In this document: piece after piece, positions 9,391-18,236 of the stretch
How positions within the stretch are numbered: position 1 is the stretch's first letter
Layout: every line of letters starts with the position of its first letter
From: JAPXLN01 sp033809515
GTDB lineage: Bacteria > Bacillota > Sulfobacillia > Fermentithermobacillales > Fermentithermobacillaceae
NCBI GenBank assembly: GCA_033809515.1
Contig: JAPXLN010000004.1
Span: 1-64,000 of the forward strand
Reading direction: 5' to 3'
DNA: 64,000 nucleotides
The notes under the pieces: model-generated
What the model was told of the DNA's origin: nothing
Databases searched by the model: none
What the model saw: only the letters and a program-made list of their open reading frames with translations
Made by a program: the position numbers and the translations under genes

Positions 9391-9406
9391 GCAAGAAACG
9401 TGCCAA
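9391..9406 (-). promoter_or_regulatory. Sigma-54 (-24/-12) promoter of tpl
   Basis: The minus strand reads TTGGCACGTTTCTTGCG, which contains the -24 TGGCAC and -12 TTGC boxes at the correct spacing. Transcription would start near 9379, leaving a leader of about 36 bases before the tpl GTG. The divergent gene encodes an AAA+ enhancer-binding protein, exactly what such a promoter needs. Confidence 0.88.
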
Positions 9407-9479
9407 TGATGCAAACCAGTGAGCAACCCTTCTGAAGGCCTTCTATAGTCTCCCGGCAGGGATTTCACACGTCTTTGTC

Positions 9480-9514
9480 GTAAACTTTGTTGACAACTGT
9501 TCAACAAGTTTACA
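9480..9514. promoter_or_regulatory. Inverted-repeat enhancer/operator between tpl and its activator
   Basis: GTAAACTTTGTTGA (9480-9493) faces TCAACAAGTTTAC (9501-9513), a dyad with a 7-base centre and one unpaired base. The outer arms resemble the TGTAAA/TTTACA halves of TyrR boxes. It lies about 75-110 bases upstream of the sigma-54 promoter, a normal distance for an activator site, and also upstream of the activator gene, so it may serve autoregulation. Confidence 0.7.
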
Positions 9515-9645
9515 GTCTTGTAACGTATGTGTACAGGCACAGCCCGGCCGGTTTTGCTATGACGGCAGTGGTCCGCAGGTTTTCCGGGCAAGCCGGTGTG
9601 CCGGTGCGCGTACGGGGAGTCTTGTATTGTTGGGAGGTTTACGCC

Positions 9646-11460
9646 ATGGGCAGTGTCACCGGTGACGCTCTGACCGTAAGGCGGATCAGATTCTACGGCC
9701 CTGAGAACCGGGTAGGCATGGTATATGACATACTCAAAGCTGTTGGAGCACAGGGCATTAACGTCCTGAACATTGAAGTCAACCCCCCGGAAATCTACTT
9801 CAAAGTGCAGTGGCCCCAGGGCTTGACCTGGGATAGCCTTAAAGACCGCCTGAAAGCTCAGGTCAAGGACATAGGCGACATAAGCGAAGTAGACATTATG
9901 GAATATGAAAAGAAAGAAAAGGCCCTTGACATCATAGGGGATAACATAAGCGAAGGGATTTTGGTCATTGATCCCCTTGGAAGCGTTACCTATGCAAGCA
10001 TGAAGGCCAGGAAACTCTTGGGCCTAGGTCCCGAGGACAAGTGGGACGTAGCAGGGCTTTCACAAAAGAGGAAGTTCGACCCCAGTCTTCCGCTGAATGA
10101 GGACAAGGACAACGTGGAGGTGACCATCGGAGGTCAGGGGAAGAGCATCCGGGTGGTCATGAGCGTCCGCACCATACGAAACGAAGAAGGGATTCCTGCA
10201 GGTGCCCTTGTTATCTTCAGGGAACTTGATGAGGTCCGCCAGCTCATACAATCCATCAGCGGGGCTGCCCTGGTTGACTTCGATGATATTATCGGCGATA
10301 CCCAGGTGTTCCGAAACGCCATTTACCTCGCCAGGACCGTAGCTGCAACCAATATGAGCGTAATGCTCAGGGGCGAGAGCGGGACAGGCAAGGAACTGTT
10401 TGCCAGGGCCATACACAAGAACTCTGCCAGAGCAAAAGGCCCTTTTGTGGCGGTGAACTGCGCCGCCATTCCCGAATCTCTTCTTGAGAGCGAGTTTTTC
10501 GGCTATGAAAGAGGCGCTTTTTCCGGCGCTTCTTCCGGGGGCAAGCAGGGGCTCTTGGAACTTGCCACTCATGGAACCTTCTTTCTTGATGAAGTGGGCG
10601 ATCTGTCTCCGCCTCTGCAGGCAAAGATTCTACGGGCCATACAAGAGAAGCGAATTCGCAGGATAGGCGGTCACCATGAGATCCCCATTGATGTGCGGGT
10701 TGTGTCAGCCACAAACAAGGTTCTCGAACGCATGGTCTCCGAAGGCACTTTTAGGCAGGATCTTTTTTACAGGCTCAATGTGATTCCTGTGTGGATACCT
10801 CCTCTGCGGGATAGGGCCGGCGACATTCCTTTGCTGGCAGAGCATTTCCTGAGCACCCTTGCAAGGGAATTGGGCAAACCCAAACTCTCCTTGAGCCCTG
10901 AAGCTTTGCGTAAACTCATGAGCCATGATTGGCCCGGAAACGTAAGAGAGCTTCAGAACGTTGTTCAGAGGGCGGCAGTTCTCGCTTCTGATGTGGTGCA
11001 GCCCGGTCACCTTATAATTGAGACAGGATCATCTGGAAAGGGTGGCACTGTGGTCGAGAGCTTTGGCATAGAGCCTCATTCTGAGGAACCGGCCAGGTAT
11101 GTCTCACAGGGATATCCGCGGCTTCCGGGCTCGGCTGTACCTTCAGAGGGACCGCCTGTCCGGCTGCCGGAGACCCTCCCGGTGGATCTGCCTGCTTTGG
11201 TTCAGAAAATCGAGAGCTATTACCTTTCCAGGGCCCGGCAAAGTCACGGTTCTTCCAGGAAGATTGGAAAAGCTCTTGGCATCTCCCATACAGCGGCCAT
11301 CAGCAAGATGAAGCGTTTGGGGTTGACCGGCGAAGCCCACAGCAGGTCCGACGAAGATCGCGGCAGAACCGGCGAATCCGGGCAGTTGAGAACTTCGCAT
11401 GCAGAAGGACTCCGGCCCCGGGCGCAGAAAGAGGAAGGCAGGAAGCAAGGGGGAAGGTAA
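9646..11460 (+). CDS. TyrR-like sigma-54-type transcriptional activator (ACT-PAS-AAA+-HTH)
   Basis: The 604-residue protein has an N-terminal ACT domain (about 10-85, RRIRFYGPENRVGMVYDILKAV), a PAS-like region (about 90-195), an AAA+ domain with Walker A GESGTGKE (243-250), the sigma-54 contact loop as GAFSGA (290-295) and Walker B TFFLDEVGD (311-319), and a C-terminal helix-turn-helix (SSRKIGKALGISHTAAISKMKRLG). The ACT-PAS-AAA+ order is that of TyrR. Canonical loops read GAFTGA; Thr to Ser is conservative, so sigma-54 activation is plausible, unlike E. coli TyrR which has lost it. The ATG at 9646 follows TGGGAGGT; the frame is open from 9487 without a ribosome site. It most likely senses tyrosine or a related amino acid and drives the divergent tpl. 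Confidence 0.9.
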   Translation: MGSVTGDALTVRRIRFYGPENRVGMVYDILKAVGAQGINVLNIEVNPPEIYFKVQWPQGLTWDSLKDRLKAQVKDIGDISEVDIMEYEKKEKALDIIGDNISEGILVIDPLGSVTYASMKARKLLGLGPEDKWDVAGLSQKRKFDPSLPLNEDKDNVEVTIGGQGKSIRVVMSVRTIRNEEGIPAGALVIFRELDEVRQLIQSISGAALVDFDDIIGDTQVFRNAIYLARTVAATNMSVMLRGESGTGKELFARAIHKNSARAKGPFVAVNCAAIPESLLESEFFGYERGAFSGASSGGKQGLLELATHGTFFLDEVGDLSPPLQAKILRAIQEKRIRRIGGHHEIPIDVRVVSATNKVLERMVSEGTFRQDLFYRLNVIPVWIPPLRDRAGDIPLLAEHFLSTLARELGKPKLSLSPEALRKLMSHDWPGNVRELQNVVQRAAVLASDVVQPGHLIIETGSSGKGGTVVESFGIEPHSEEPARYVSQGYPRLPGSAVPSEGPPVRLPETLPVDLPALVQKIESYYLSRARQSHGSSRKIGKALGISHTAAISKMKRLGLTGEAHSRSDEDRGRTGESGQLRTSHAEGLRPRAQKEEGRKQGGR

Positions 11461-11472
11461 GGAGGAAGCAAC

Positions 11473-12483
11473 GTGGCTCTAGGGACAAGGAATCATACTG
11501 AACCTAACTCCGGGCCGGCCATTGAGGTACTGAATCTGCGCAAGGTCTACGGGGACGTAGCAGCTGTTGACGGCATCTCCTTTCAGGTTCGGCCGGGCGA
11601 GATTTTCTGCATGGTTGGCCCCAATGGGGCCGGGAAGACCACTACGGTAGAGTGCATCGAAGGCCTTCGGAAGCCTGATGCCGGCCTCATCAGGGTGCTG
11701 GGCCTGAACCCGCACAAGGACTCCCACCAACTCGCATCCAGAATAGGGACTCAGCTTCAGGAATCTGCACTGCAAAGCAACATCAAGGTGTGGGAAGTTC
11801 TTGACCTCTATGCTTCGTTTTACCCGCGATCTGCAGACTGGAGAGTTCTCCTTGAGCGGCTGAACCTTTCCGACAAGTACCATGCCCGTTACGAGAAACT
11901 GTCAGGCGGTCAGAAACAGCGGCTCAAGATAGCTCTTGCCCTGGTTAACGACCCGGAAGCAGTGTTCCTTGACGAGCTTACGACAGGGCTTGACCCCCAG
12001 GCAAGAAGGGATATCTGGGATCTGATTTTTGACATTAGGAGTCAGGGTAAGACGGTGTTTCTGACCACTCACTACATGGACGAGGCAGAAAGGCTGGCCG
12101 ACAGGGTGGCCATTATGAACGCGGGCAAGATTGTAGCTTTGGACAGCCCGAGAAGCTTGATTCGCAGTCTTGGACATCAGGTCAAGGTCATGCTCATGAC
12201 AAAAGGTCCCGTAGAGCGGGGGCTACTTGAAGGTATTCCGGAAGTGGAAAGCGTAGATTACGACACAGGGCAGGATGACCAGGGCCCAGGACCGGGAACT
12301 CACAGCCTGGCGGTGACCGGAAGAGGCGAAGGTCTTGTGGTCGCCGTGGTCAACGCCCTCTACCGGGAAGGCACGGCCATTGCCGGCCTTCGGGTTCAAG
12401 AGCCTACCCTGGAGGACGTGTTCCTGGCTCTGGCAGGAGACAAGTCTTTCGGCCGGCAGGCTGAAGGGAGTGAACGCCGGTGA
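11473..12483 (+). CDS. ABC transporter ATP-binding protein (ABC-2 exporter type)
   Basis: A 336-residue ATPase that would power the membrane protein encoded next. It has Walker A GPNGAGKTTT, signature LSGGQKQRLKIA, Walker B AVFLDELTTGLDP and the switch region LTTHYMDEAERLADRVAI; the last 90 residues are the extra domain common in drug- and daunorubicin-type exporters. The GTG at 11473 follows GGAGGA; the gene starts 12 bases after the TyrR-like gene and overlaps the permease gene by four bases (GTGA), so all three may form one transcript. The LDELTTGLDP box has Leu where many exporters have Pro. Substrate unknown; the location next to tyrosine catabolism hints at aromatic compound export, which is only inference. 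Confidence 0.92.
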   Translation: MALGTRNHTEPNSGPAIEVLNLRKVYGDVAAVDGISFQVRPGEIFCMVGPNGAGKTTTVECIEGLRKPDAGLIRVLGLNPHKDSHQLASRIGTQLQESALQSNIKVWEVLDLYASFYPRSADWRVLLERLNLSDKYHARYEKLSGGQKQRLKIALALVNDPEAVFLDELTTGLDPQARRDIWDLIFDIRSQGKTVFLTTHYMDEAERLADRVAIMNAGKIVALDSPRSLIRSLGHQVKVMLMTKGPVERGLLEGIPEVESVDYDTGQDDQGPGPGTHSLAVTGRGEGLVVAVVNALYREGTAIAGLRVQEPTLEDVFLALAGDKSFGRQAEGSERR

Positions 12484-13223
12484 AGGCCTTCTGCAGACTG
12501 GTATGGGTAGAGTTCAAGCTTTACTTGAGGGAACCTACAGCTGCCTTTTTTGCTCTGGCGTTTCCCGTTATGTTCTTGGTCCTTTTCGGAAGTATCTACG
12601 GAAACGAGCCGATTCCTATGTTCGGAGGCTACGGTACCGTGGACGTGTCAGTACCGTCATACACAGGCATGATCATCGCCACCACAGGACTTACGAGCCT
12701 TTCGGTGATTGTCTGCTCTTACAGAGAGCGGGGAATCCTGCGCCGTCTCAGGACCACGCCTGTTCGCCCTATGGCCCTTCTTGCAGCGCAGGCAGTTGTC
12801 TTGCTGCTCATAACCATAGCCGGAATGGCTTTGCTCATTATAGTAGGAAAACTAGGCTACGGTTTGCGGTTCCACGGAAATCCGTGGGCTCTTGCAGGGG
12901 CGCTTATCCCGTCATCCTTGAGTTTCTTCGCCATGGGGTTTGCCATTGCCGGCCTGGCGCCTACCGTAAGGACAGCCCAGACTGTGACCATGGTCCTTTT
13001 TTACCCAATGCTCTTTCTTTCCGGTGCATCTATTCCGAGGGAGCTTCTTCCCGGGAATATCCAGCGGATGTCTGAGTTTCTTCCTCTTACCCATGTTGTG
13101 ACTTTGCTTCGAGGAGCGTGGTTCGGCGTGCCTCTTTCGGATTTCAAGAGGGAAATCGGGATTCTCTTTGCCATTGCAGGGGCGGCTGCGCTTGTCCCTC
13201 TCCGGTGGTTTCGCTGGGAGTAG
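12480..13223 (+). CDS. ABC-2 type transporter permease
   Basis: A 247-residue integral membrane protein with about six hydrophobic segments, starting with AAFFALAFPVMFLVLFGSIYG and including TGMIIATTGLTSLSVIVCSYRERGILRRLRTTP, the coupling region typical of ABC-2 permeases, and MLFLSGASIPRELLP near the end. It starts at a GTG that shares bases with the stop of the ATPase gene, so the two are translationally coupled and form one exporter. The length is normal for the family. Substrate unknown. Confidence 0.92.
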   Translation: MKAFCRLVWVEFKLYLREPTAAFFALAFPVMFLVLFGSIYGNEPIPMFGGYGTVDVSVPSYTGMIIATTGLTSLSVIVCSYRERGILRRLRTTPVRPMALLAAQAVVLLLITIAGMALLIIVGKLGYGLRFHGNPWALAGALIPSSLSFFAMGFAIAGLAPTVRTAQTVTMVLFYPMLFLSGASIPRELLPGNIQRMSEFLPLTHVVTLLRGAWFGVPLSDFKREIGILFAIAGAAALVPLRWFRWE

Positions 13224-13247
13224 AACTCGACTAGAGGAGGCTGCATT

Positions 13248-14828
13248 ATGTATGACCTGATCGTAAGAAATGTCCGCGTAGTTGACGGAACAGGCGCTCC
13301 CTGGTTTTACGGGGAAGTTGCGGTGAAAGACGGCATCATCGCAGACGTAGAGAGGTGCGTAGACGGCAACGCAAAGAGCATCATTGACGGCTGCGGCCTG
13401 GTTCTTTCACCCGGGTTCATCGATTCTCACAGTCATTCTGATACGTGCTGGTTCGCTGACAAAAGAGGCGAGTCCAAACTGCGCCAGGGGGTCACCACGG
13501 AAGTGACCGGCCAGTGCGGTTCGTCGGCAGCTCCGGTCACCGAGAGGTCAAGGAGTGCCTCTGTGCAGGCCACCACAGATGAGGGCGGCGAAATCAAGTG
13601 GAGGACTTTTGCCGAGTATTTGTCGCTGCTTGAAGCCAACGGCGTGGCCGTTAACATTGCGCCTCTTGTAGGTCACGGAACCATAAGGGCAGCGGTTGTG
13701 GGATACGAGAACCGTCCGCCCACGGCCGACGAAATGGAAGAAATGAAGGCCCACCTCAGGGAAGCCCTGGAAGCAGGGGCTTTCGGGTTTTCGTCCGGGC
13801 TCATTTATCCGCCTAGCCGTTTTGGAGACACGGCTGAACTTGTGGAACTTGCCAGGGCAATGGCACCCTACCACGGAATCTACGCCACCCATATGCGCAA
13901 CGAGGGAGCAGGCCTTCTTGAGAGCGTGGAGGAAGCCATTGCCATCGGCCGCCAGGCAGGGGTGTCTGTGCAGATATCCCACCATAAAGCTTCGGGGGAG
14001 AAGGCCTGGGGTCTGGTGAACCGGTCTTTGGCCATGATTGAAGAGGCGCGCCAAAGCGGGGTGGATGTAAGCTGCGATCAGTACCCCTACATAGCGTCGG
14101 CCACAGGGCTTACGGCCATTATCCCTTCCTGGGCTCAGGAAGGCGGTTCCCGGGCCTTGCTGGAGCGTCTCAAAAGTCCGCAGGACTATGAGCGATTGAG
14201 AAGCGTTCTGTCCCGGGCGCACGATGAGTCAGACGGTTGGTCTAAGATGCTCATTACCTCGGTAAAGACGGAAAAGAACAAAGGTTTTGAAGGAAAGCGC
14301 ATCCCTGAGATAGCTCGCGCCTGGGGAATTCCTGAGGCCCAGGCGGCCCTGAATCTTCTCATAGAGGAAGAACTGGACGTGGGATATGCCCGGTTTGGTA
14401 TGTGTGAGGAAGACGTCAAGACTGTCATGGCCCATCCTCTGGTCATGATAGGCTCTGATTCGTCAGCCAGGGCAGTGGACGGCCCCCTTTCGTCAGGCAA
14501 GCCTCACCCCAGGACTTTCGGCACTTTCCCCAGGGTCCTTGGAAAGTACGTAAGGGAAGAGAGGGTCCTCACACTGGAGCAGGCCGTGTACAAGATGACC
14601 GGGTTTCCTGCATGGCGGCTTAGGATGTGGGACCGTGGACTGGTGAGGCCCGGCATGAAGGCAGACCTTGTCGTGTTCGACCCGGACACGGTCATAGACA
14701 AGGCTACCTTTGAAGAGCCGTCTCAGTATCCATCAGGGATTGAGAATGTGATCGTAAACGGCGTGGCTGTAATCGATGCCAGGGGGCATACGGGAAAAAT
14801 AGCAGGAAGGATTCTGCGCAGACCCTAA
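13248..14828 (+). CDS. N-acyl-D-amino-acid deacylase family amidohydrolase
   Basis: A 526-residue cytoplasmic metalloenzyme of the D-aminoacylase/dihydroorotase-like family. Visible landmarks are the metal motif LSPGFIDSHSHSD, GHGTIR, the Glu/His blocks YATHMRNEG and VQISHHKASG, and MIGSDSSARAVDG with the catalytic Asp. The C-terminal barrel segment MKADLVVFDPDTVIDKATFEEPSQYP is typical. Members deacylate N-acyl-D-amino acids, or cleave related amides; the substrate cannot be set from sequence. The ATG at 13248 is preceded by AGAGGAGG. It follows the ABC-2 permease by 24 bases and may be the last gene of that operon. Confidence 0.9.
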   Translation: MYDLIVRNVRVVDGTGAPWFYGEVAVKDGIIADVERCVDGNAKSIIDGCGLVLSPGFIDSHSHSDTCWFADKRGESKLRQGVTTEVTGQCGSSAAPVTERSRSASVQATTDEGGEIKWRTFAEYLSLLEANGVAVNIAPLVGHGTIRAAVVGYENRPPTADEMEEMKAHLREALEAGAFGFSSGLIYPPSRFGDTAELVELARAMAPYHGIYATHMRNEGAGLLESVEEAIAIGRQAGVSVQISHHKASGEKAWGLVNRSLAMIEEARQSGVDVSCDQYPYIASATGLTAIIPSWAQEGGSRALLERLKSPQDYERLRSVLSRAHDESDGWSKMLITSVKTEKNKGFEGKRIPEIARAWGIPEAQAALNLLIEEELDVGYARFGMCEEDVKTVMAHPLVMIGSDSSARAVDGPLSSGKPHPRTFGTFPRVLGKYVREERVLTLEQAVYKMTGFPAWRLRMWDRGLVRPGMKADLVVFDPDTVIDKATFEEPSQYPSGIENVIVNGVAVIDARGHTGKIAGRILRRP

Positions 14829-15162
14829 ACTTTTTCGCTCCCATGACGATAATCATTCTAGAGTGTCAGCGACACACGTTTATAGATTGAGCGGACCTTA
14901 AGACCCGCTAGGCAAGAACTGCAAGTCAAACCACCCAGGCAGGGTGCAGAGCAGGACTGTCTTGCTATAGCGGGATCACCACGTTACCCCGGCAAGGGGT
15001 CCACAAGTAGGTGCATGAAGACCGCATTAGCCACCGGGCGGCCCAGGGCCAAACCATTTCGCTTTGAGTATTCCTTTGCTCTATTGGGCCGGTGGTCTGC
15101 AAGCACGTACCTTCAGCGGAAAATGCAGCAGAACTTACATTGCCTCGAGGAGGTGAAACAGG
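14829..15162 (+). other. Leader of the Tad operon, structured, no gene seen
   Basis: These 334 bases hold no convincing gene. They contain three possible hairpins: GTGTC/GACAC at 14863-14875, CCCC/GGGG at about 14983-14998, and a long one with arms CCACCGGGCGGCCCA (15031-15045) and TGGGCCGGTGG (15085-15095). A conserved pilin operon follows, so a regulatory leader is possible. I could not match it to a known riboswitch class. Confidence 0.5.
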
Positions 15163-15345
15163 ATGCTGAGTCTTCTTAAGAGGTTGTTCAGGGAGGAAGA
15201 AGGACAGGGTTTGGTTGAGTACGCGCTGATTATCGCGCTGATTGCAGTGGTTCTTATCTTGTCATTGACCAACGTAGGCACTGCCATAAGGGACAAGTTT
15301 AACGATATCATATCGGGCCTGGGCGGTACGACGGTTACACCGTAG
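15163..15345 (+). CDS. flp: Flp-type (type IVb) pilin precursor
   Basis: A 60-residue prepilin. A short basic leader ends in REEEG, followed by QGLVEYALIIALIAVVLIL: this is the class III cleavage site (after Gly) with Glu at position +5 of the mature pilin and a single hydrophobic helix. The mature subunit would be about 45 residues. Start ATG at 15163 follows GAGGAGGTGAAACAGG. It is the first gene of the Tad cluster and probably the most abundant product; the processing peptidase is encoded next. Confidence 0.95.
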   Translation: MLSLLKRLFREEEGQGLVEYALIIALIAVVLILSLTNVGTAIRDKFNDIISGLGGTTVTP

Positions 15346-15373
15346 CCCTAAGTGGAAGGAACAGGCAGGGGAG

Positions 15374-15958
15374 TTGAATTGGGCGGGGACCCGGAAGACG
15401 GCCGGGTTCCCGCCGGCCCCAGAGGTCTGCCGGCGTCTTTACCGGCGGAGAAAAAAGTGGCAGGGGTTGATACCCATCATTACGGTGACAACCATAGTCA
15501 TAGTAGGGATTGCTGCAGCATGGGATGTGCGGACAGGCCGCATTCCCAACGTCATTACGCTGCCTGCCATCTGTCTCGGGCTGGCCCTGAATATGTACGA
15601 CTCCGGATGGCCGGGCCTATGGGCAGCTTTGGCAGGTACCCTTGTAGGGCTCCTGACCCTTGCCATTCCTTTTGCCTTAGGCGGCATAGGCGCAGGCGAC
15701 GTCAAACTTATGGCTGTTGTGGGAGCCCTGAACGGAGGGCCCTTTGCTTTCAAGACCTTTCTTCTGGGCGCTATCGCCGGGGGGATTATGGCTCTGGCGG
15801 TTATTGCCTGGAAGGGCCGGCTCAAGAGACTTGTCTGGGGGATGGCTCTTTCTGCACTTCCCGGAGGACCCTTCGGAGCTTTTCCCAGGCTGGGTATGAG
15901 ATTCCCGTACGGCGTGGCGATTTTGACCGGTACAGTTTCGGCATACATGCTGAGGTGA
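15374..15958 (+). CDS. tadV: Prepilin peptidase (A24 family, TadV/CpaA)
   Basis: This membrane aspartic protease should cut the Flp leader. The two catalytic Asp are in AAWDVRTGRIPN and GIGAGDVKLMAV, the hallmark of type IV prepilin peptidases; there are about five or six membrane helices and no N-methylating domain, as usual for TadV. The first roughly 31 residues read from TTG 15374 are basic and not typical, so translation may start at the TTG at 15467, just before the first helix; neither start has an ideal ribosome site. Second gene of the pilus operon. Confidence 0.9.
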   Translation: MNWAGTRKTAGFPPAPEVCRRLYRRRKKWQGLIPIITVTTIVIVGIAAAWDVRTGRIPNVITLPAICLGLALNMYDSGWPGLWAALAGTLVGLLTLAIPFALGGIGAGDVKLMAVVGALNGGPFAFKTFLLGAIAGGIMALAVIAWKGRLKRLVWGMALSALPGGPFGAFPRLGMRFPYGVAILTGTVSAYMLR

Positions 15959-15965
15959 TGATTGG

Positions 15966-16397
15966 GTGAAAGGGCTAATCCGAACGGAAAGAGGCCAAGC
16001 AGCCGTTGAAATAGCCCTGGTTTTGCCTATCCTCATCTTCCTTCTTCTTGCCATTATGGAGGGCGGTCGCATAGTCTCCGGCTATCTGGAGCTGCAGAAC
16101 GCCGCCAGAGACGGTGCACGGTATGCATCCATTCGCTGCAGCGAAAGGGATGTAGCCGACTATCAAATTGATGGGTGGGTTGCATCTAACCTTGCTCCCA
16201 TGGTGCAGAGCCGTTTGTCCACACTTAATGCATCAGACCTGGTAGTCGAATTTTGCAGAAAGAGGACGACAGACAAGAAAGAGGTTTGGGTGGAGATTCG
16301 CCTGACGTATCCACTGGAGATAGTGACGCCGATCATTAAGGCTATCACCGGAAGTACGCTGAACCTGAAAATCATGATGGCCATGCGTAACGAGTAG
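15966..16397 (+). CDS. tadE: TadE-like pseudopilin
   Basis: A 143-residue protein with the TadE pattern: a short basic start, then RGQAAVEIALVLPILIFLLLAIMEGGR, a prepilin-like site with Glu at +5 and one membrane helix, followed by an extracytoplasmic domain with two cysteines that could pair. TadE and TadF are minor pseudopilins needed for Flp pilus assembly and are processed by TadV. GTG start at 15966, eight bases after the peptidase stop; a GAGGTGAT sequence overlaps that stop and could act as the ribosome site. Confidence 0.9.
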   Translation: MKGLIRTERGQAAVEIALVLPILIFLLLAIMEGGRIVSGYLELQNAARDGARYASIRCSERDVADYQIDGWVASNLAPMVQSRLSTLNASDLVVEFCRKRTTDKKEVWVEIRLTYPLEIVTPIIKAITGSTLNLKIMMAMRNE

Positions 16398-16409
16398 GGG
16401 GCTTTTACA

Positions 16410-17456
16410 TTGTCAACGGGCAGAGTATTGAGGAAAGCCCGGCGCAGATCCGGGCTGCTTAGAGGCGAACGCGGGTCAGTTCTGATCATAGTTGCCGTAG
16501 GCCTCGTTTCCATATTGGGGTTTTCCGCCCTTGCAGTTGATGCAGGTTACCTCTACTACCGTCGCGCCAGGCTGCAGGATGTGGCCGATTCAGCTGCCCT
16601 TTCAGCAGCTACTGAAATAATCAAGACGCAGGGTAACAGCGCCAAGAAAAAGAAAGAATGCGGTTTTGAAGCTGCAATTCGCTATGTTGAACTAAACGGA
16701 ATGCAAGTCGCAAGCAAAGACACGGCTACCTATACAGCACAAGTGTCGCAAGGCCCCGGGGCGGCTGAAAACGGCTGCCTGACCGTTACTTATCCTGACG
16801 ACCTGAATCAAGTGCAGATTGAGATAACCCTGAATGCCAGCGTCTTTCTGGCCCGCATTTTTGCCAGGGAAAGCGCAGCAATACAGGTTATTGCCGCAGC
16901 AAGGGTAGGCCAGGCTTCATCTCAAACAGGGAACCTGCTGCCCGTTGCTTTCTTTTGGGGCGACTACCAGTGGTATACCCGTTACCAGATGACCTTGACC
17001 CCGGGAGCGGGCCAAAGCGGGAACTTCGGGTTTCTGGACTACAAACCCAGTGAGATGTTTGAAGGATACCTCCGGTTTGGCTATGGAGGCACCCTGGAAG
17101 TGGGCCAGACTGTGGAAACGTATCCGGGGGTCAGCGCAGGGCAGATCGACCCGGCCATATCCGGGAGAGTTACCGAGTGCTTCCATGGCTGTTCAGTCGT
17201 TGATGCCGGAGGTGTCGTCTGCGTTGACGTTAAGGAGGACTGCCCGCGGGTGGTCATCATCCCGATAGTATCGGACTTCTTTGAGCAAAGCGGCAAGGGA
17301 TATGTTGTCATAAGCGCTTTTGCCAAGTTCTTCATTGAAAGCTACAACAAAGGGAGCAAGGTCCTGACCGGGTGGTTTCTGCAGGAGGTCAGCGCTTCAG
17401 ACGTTGTAGGCGGGATAACTGAGTTTGCCACACAGGCGGTCAAACTGATCAGGTAA
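16410..17456 (+). CDS. tadG: TadG-like Tad pilus assembly protein
   Basis: A 348-residue protein beginning with a basic segment then GERGSVLIIVAVGLVSILGFSALAVDAGYLYYRRARLQDVADSAALSAA, the diagnostic N-terminal helix of TadG-like proteins (PF13400). The rest is an extracytoplasmic domain, with two short cysteine pairs (ECFHGC and CVDVKEDC) near residues 253-276. The family supports pilus assembly or anchoring. Start TTG at 16410, 12 bases after tadE; the ribosome site (GGGGGC) is weak. The C-terminal half is not recognisable to me and may be lineage specific. Confidence 0.85.
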   Translation: MSTGRVLRKARRRSGLLRGERGSVLIIVAVGLVSILGFSALAVDAGYLYYRRARLQDVADSAALSAATEIIKTQGNSAKKKKECGFEAAIRYVELNGMQVASKDTATYTAQVSQGPGAAENGCLTVTYPDDLNQVQIEITLNASVFLARIFARESAAIQVIAAARVGQASSQTGNLLPVAFFWGDYQWYTRYQMTLTPGAGQSGNFGFLDYKPSEMFEGYLRFGYGGTLEVGQTVETYPGVSAGQIDPAISGRVTECFHGCSVVDAGGVVCVDVKEDCPRVVIIPIVSDFFEQSGKGYVVISAFAKFFIESYNKGSKVLTGWFLQEVSASDVVGGITEFATQAVKLIR

Positions 17457-17518
17457 TGAGGAGACCGGCTGCAAGGCACCTTTTTGCATTGTGAGTCCCT
17501 AGAAAAGGAGACCGGGGC

Positions 17519-18223
17519 ATGCGAAGGCCGGGGGCCAGGATCTGGACGGTTTTAACCATAGTAGTTGGAGTCATTACGTTTATTCTTGTCTTTCGCTACT
17601 TGTCGGGCCAGGAACAGACTGCTGCAGCAGAACCTATGACGCAGGTTGTCTTGGCCAGAGCGAGAATCCCTCAGGGCACAAAGATAGGGTCGGACCTGGT
17701 AAAGACCGTCCAGTTTCCGGCCAAGCATGTTCCGGACACAGCTCTTGTTGCACTTCAGGATGTAGTCGGGAAGTTCGCAACGGTAGACATTTGGCCCGAA
17801 CAGATGATTTTCGCAGGCCAGGTTGTGTCAGACAAAGCGGGCAATGAGCTTCCCTACAGGATACCTGAAGGATGCAGGGCAATCACAGTGGCAGTGAATC
17901 CTGTGTCGGGCGTGGCAGGCCATATCAAGCCAGGGCACTATGTGGATGTCCTGGTTTCTTACAAGGTTTCGGACAGGCAAGACGAATTTCGCGTAGTGAC
18001 CCTTCTTCAAAACGTCCTTGTGCTTGCTGTAGGGTCTGACATGCAGAAAAAAGACGGAGTTCAGCTTACTGAGAGCATTACCCTTGCTGTCACTCCGGCG
18101 CAAGCTCAGTCAGTCATGCTGGCTGAAAGCCTTGGCAGGCTGAAACTGACTCTAAGAGGCGCAGGAGATGGCAGCAAAGCTGCCCTTTCTGGCGTCGATC
18201 GGAGCGCTTTGCAGTATCCGTAA
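17519..18223 (+). CDS. cpaB: Flp pilus assembly protein CpaB/RcpC
   Basis: A 234-residue protein with an N-terminal membrane anchor (IWTVLTIVVGVITFILVF), then an SAF domain (VVLARARIPQGTKIGSDLVKTVQFP) and the CpaB/RcpC C-terminal domain (GCRAITVAVNPVSGVAGHIKPGHYVDVLV). In Gram-negative systems CpaB supports the outer-membrane channel; here no secretin gene is present, so it must act in the cell envelope of a monoderm. ATG at 17519 with AAAAGGAGAC upstream. Confidence 0.93.
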   Translation: MRRPGARIWTVLTIVVGVITFILVFRYLSGQEQTAAAEPMTQVVLARARIPQGTKIGSDLVKTVQFPAKHVPDTALVALQDVVGKFATVDIWPEQMIFAGQVVSDKAGNELPYRIPEGCRAITVAVNPVSGVAGHIKPGHYVDVLVSYKVSDRQDEFRVVTLLQNVLVLAVGSDMQKKDGVQLTESITLAVTPAQAQSVMLAESLGRLKLTLRGAGDGSKAALSGVDRSALQYP

Positions 18224-18236
18224 AGAGGAGATAGTC

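Noticed and set aside
14829..15162. Possible c-di-GMP-I (GEMM) riboswitch from AGGGCCAAACCATTTCG near 15045
   Set aside because: Only a partial match to one conserved strand; the second helix and the tetraloop receptor are missing.
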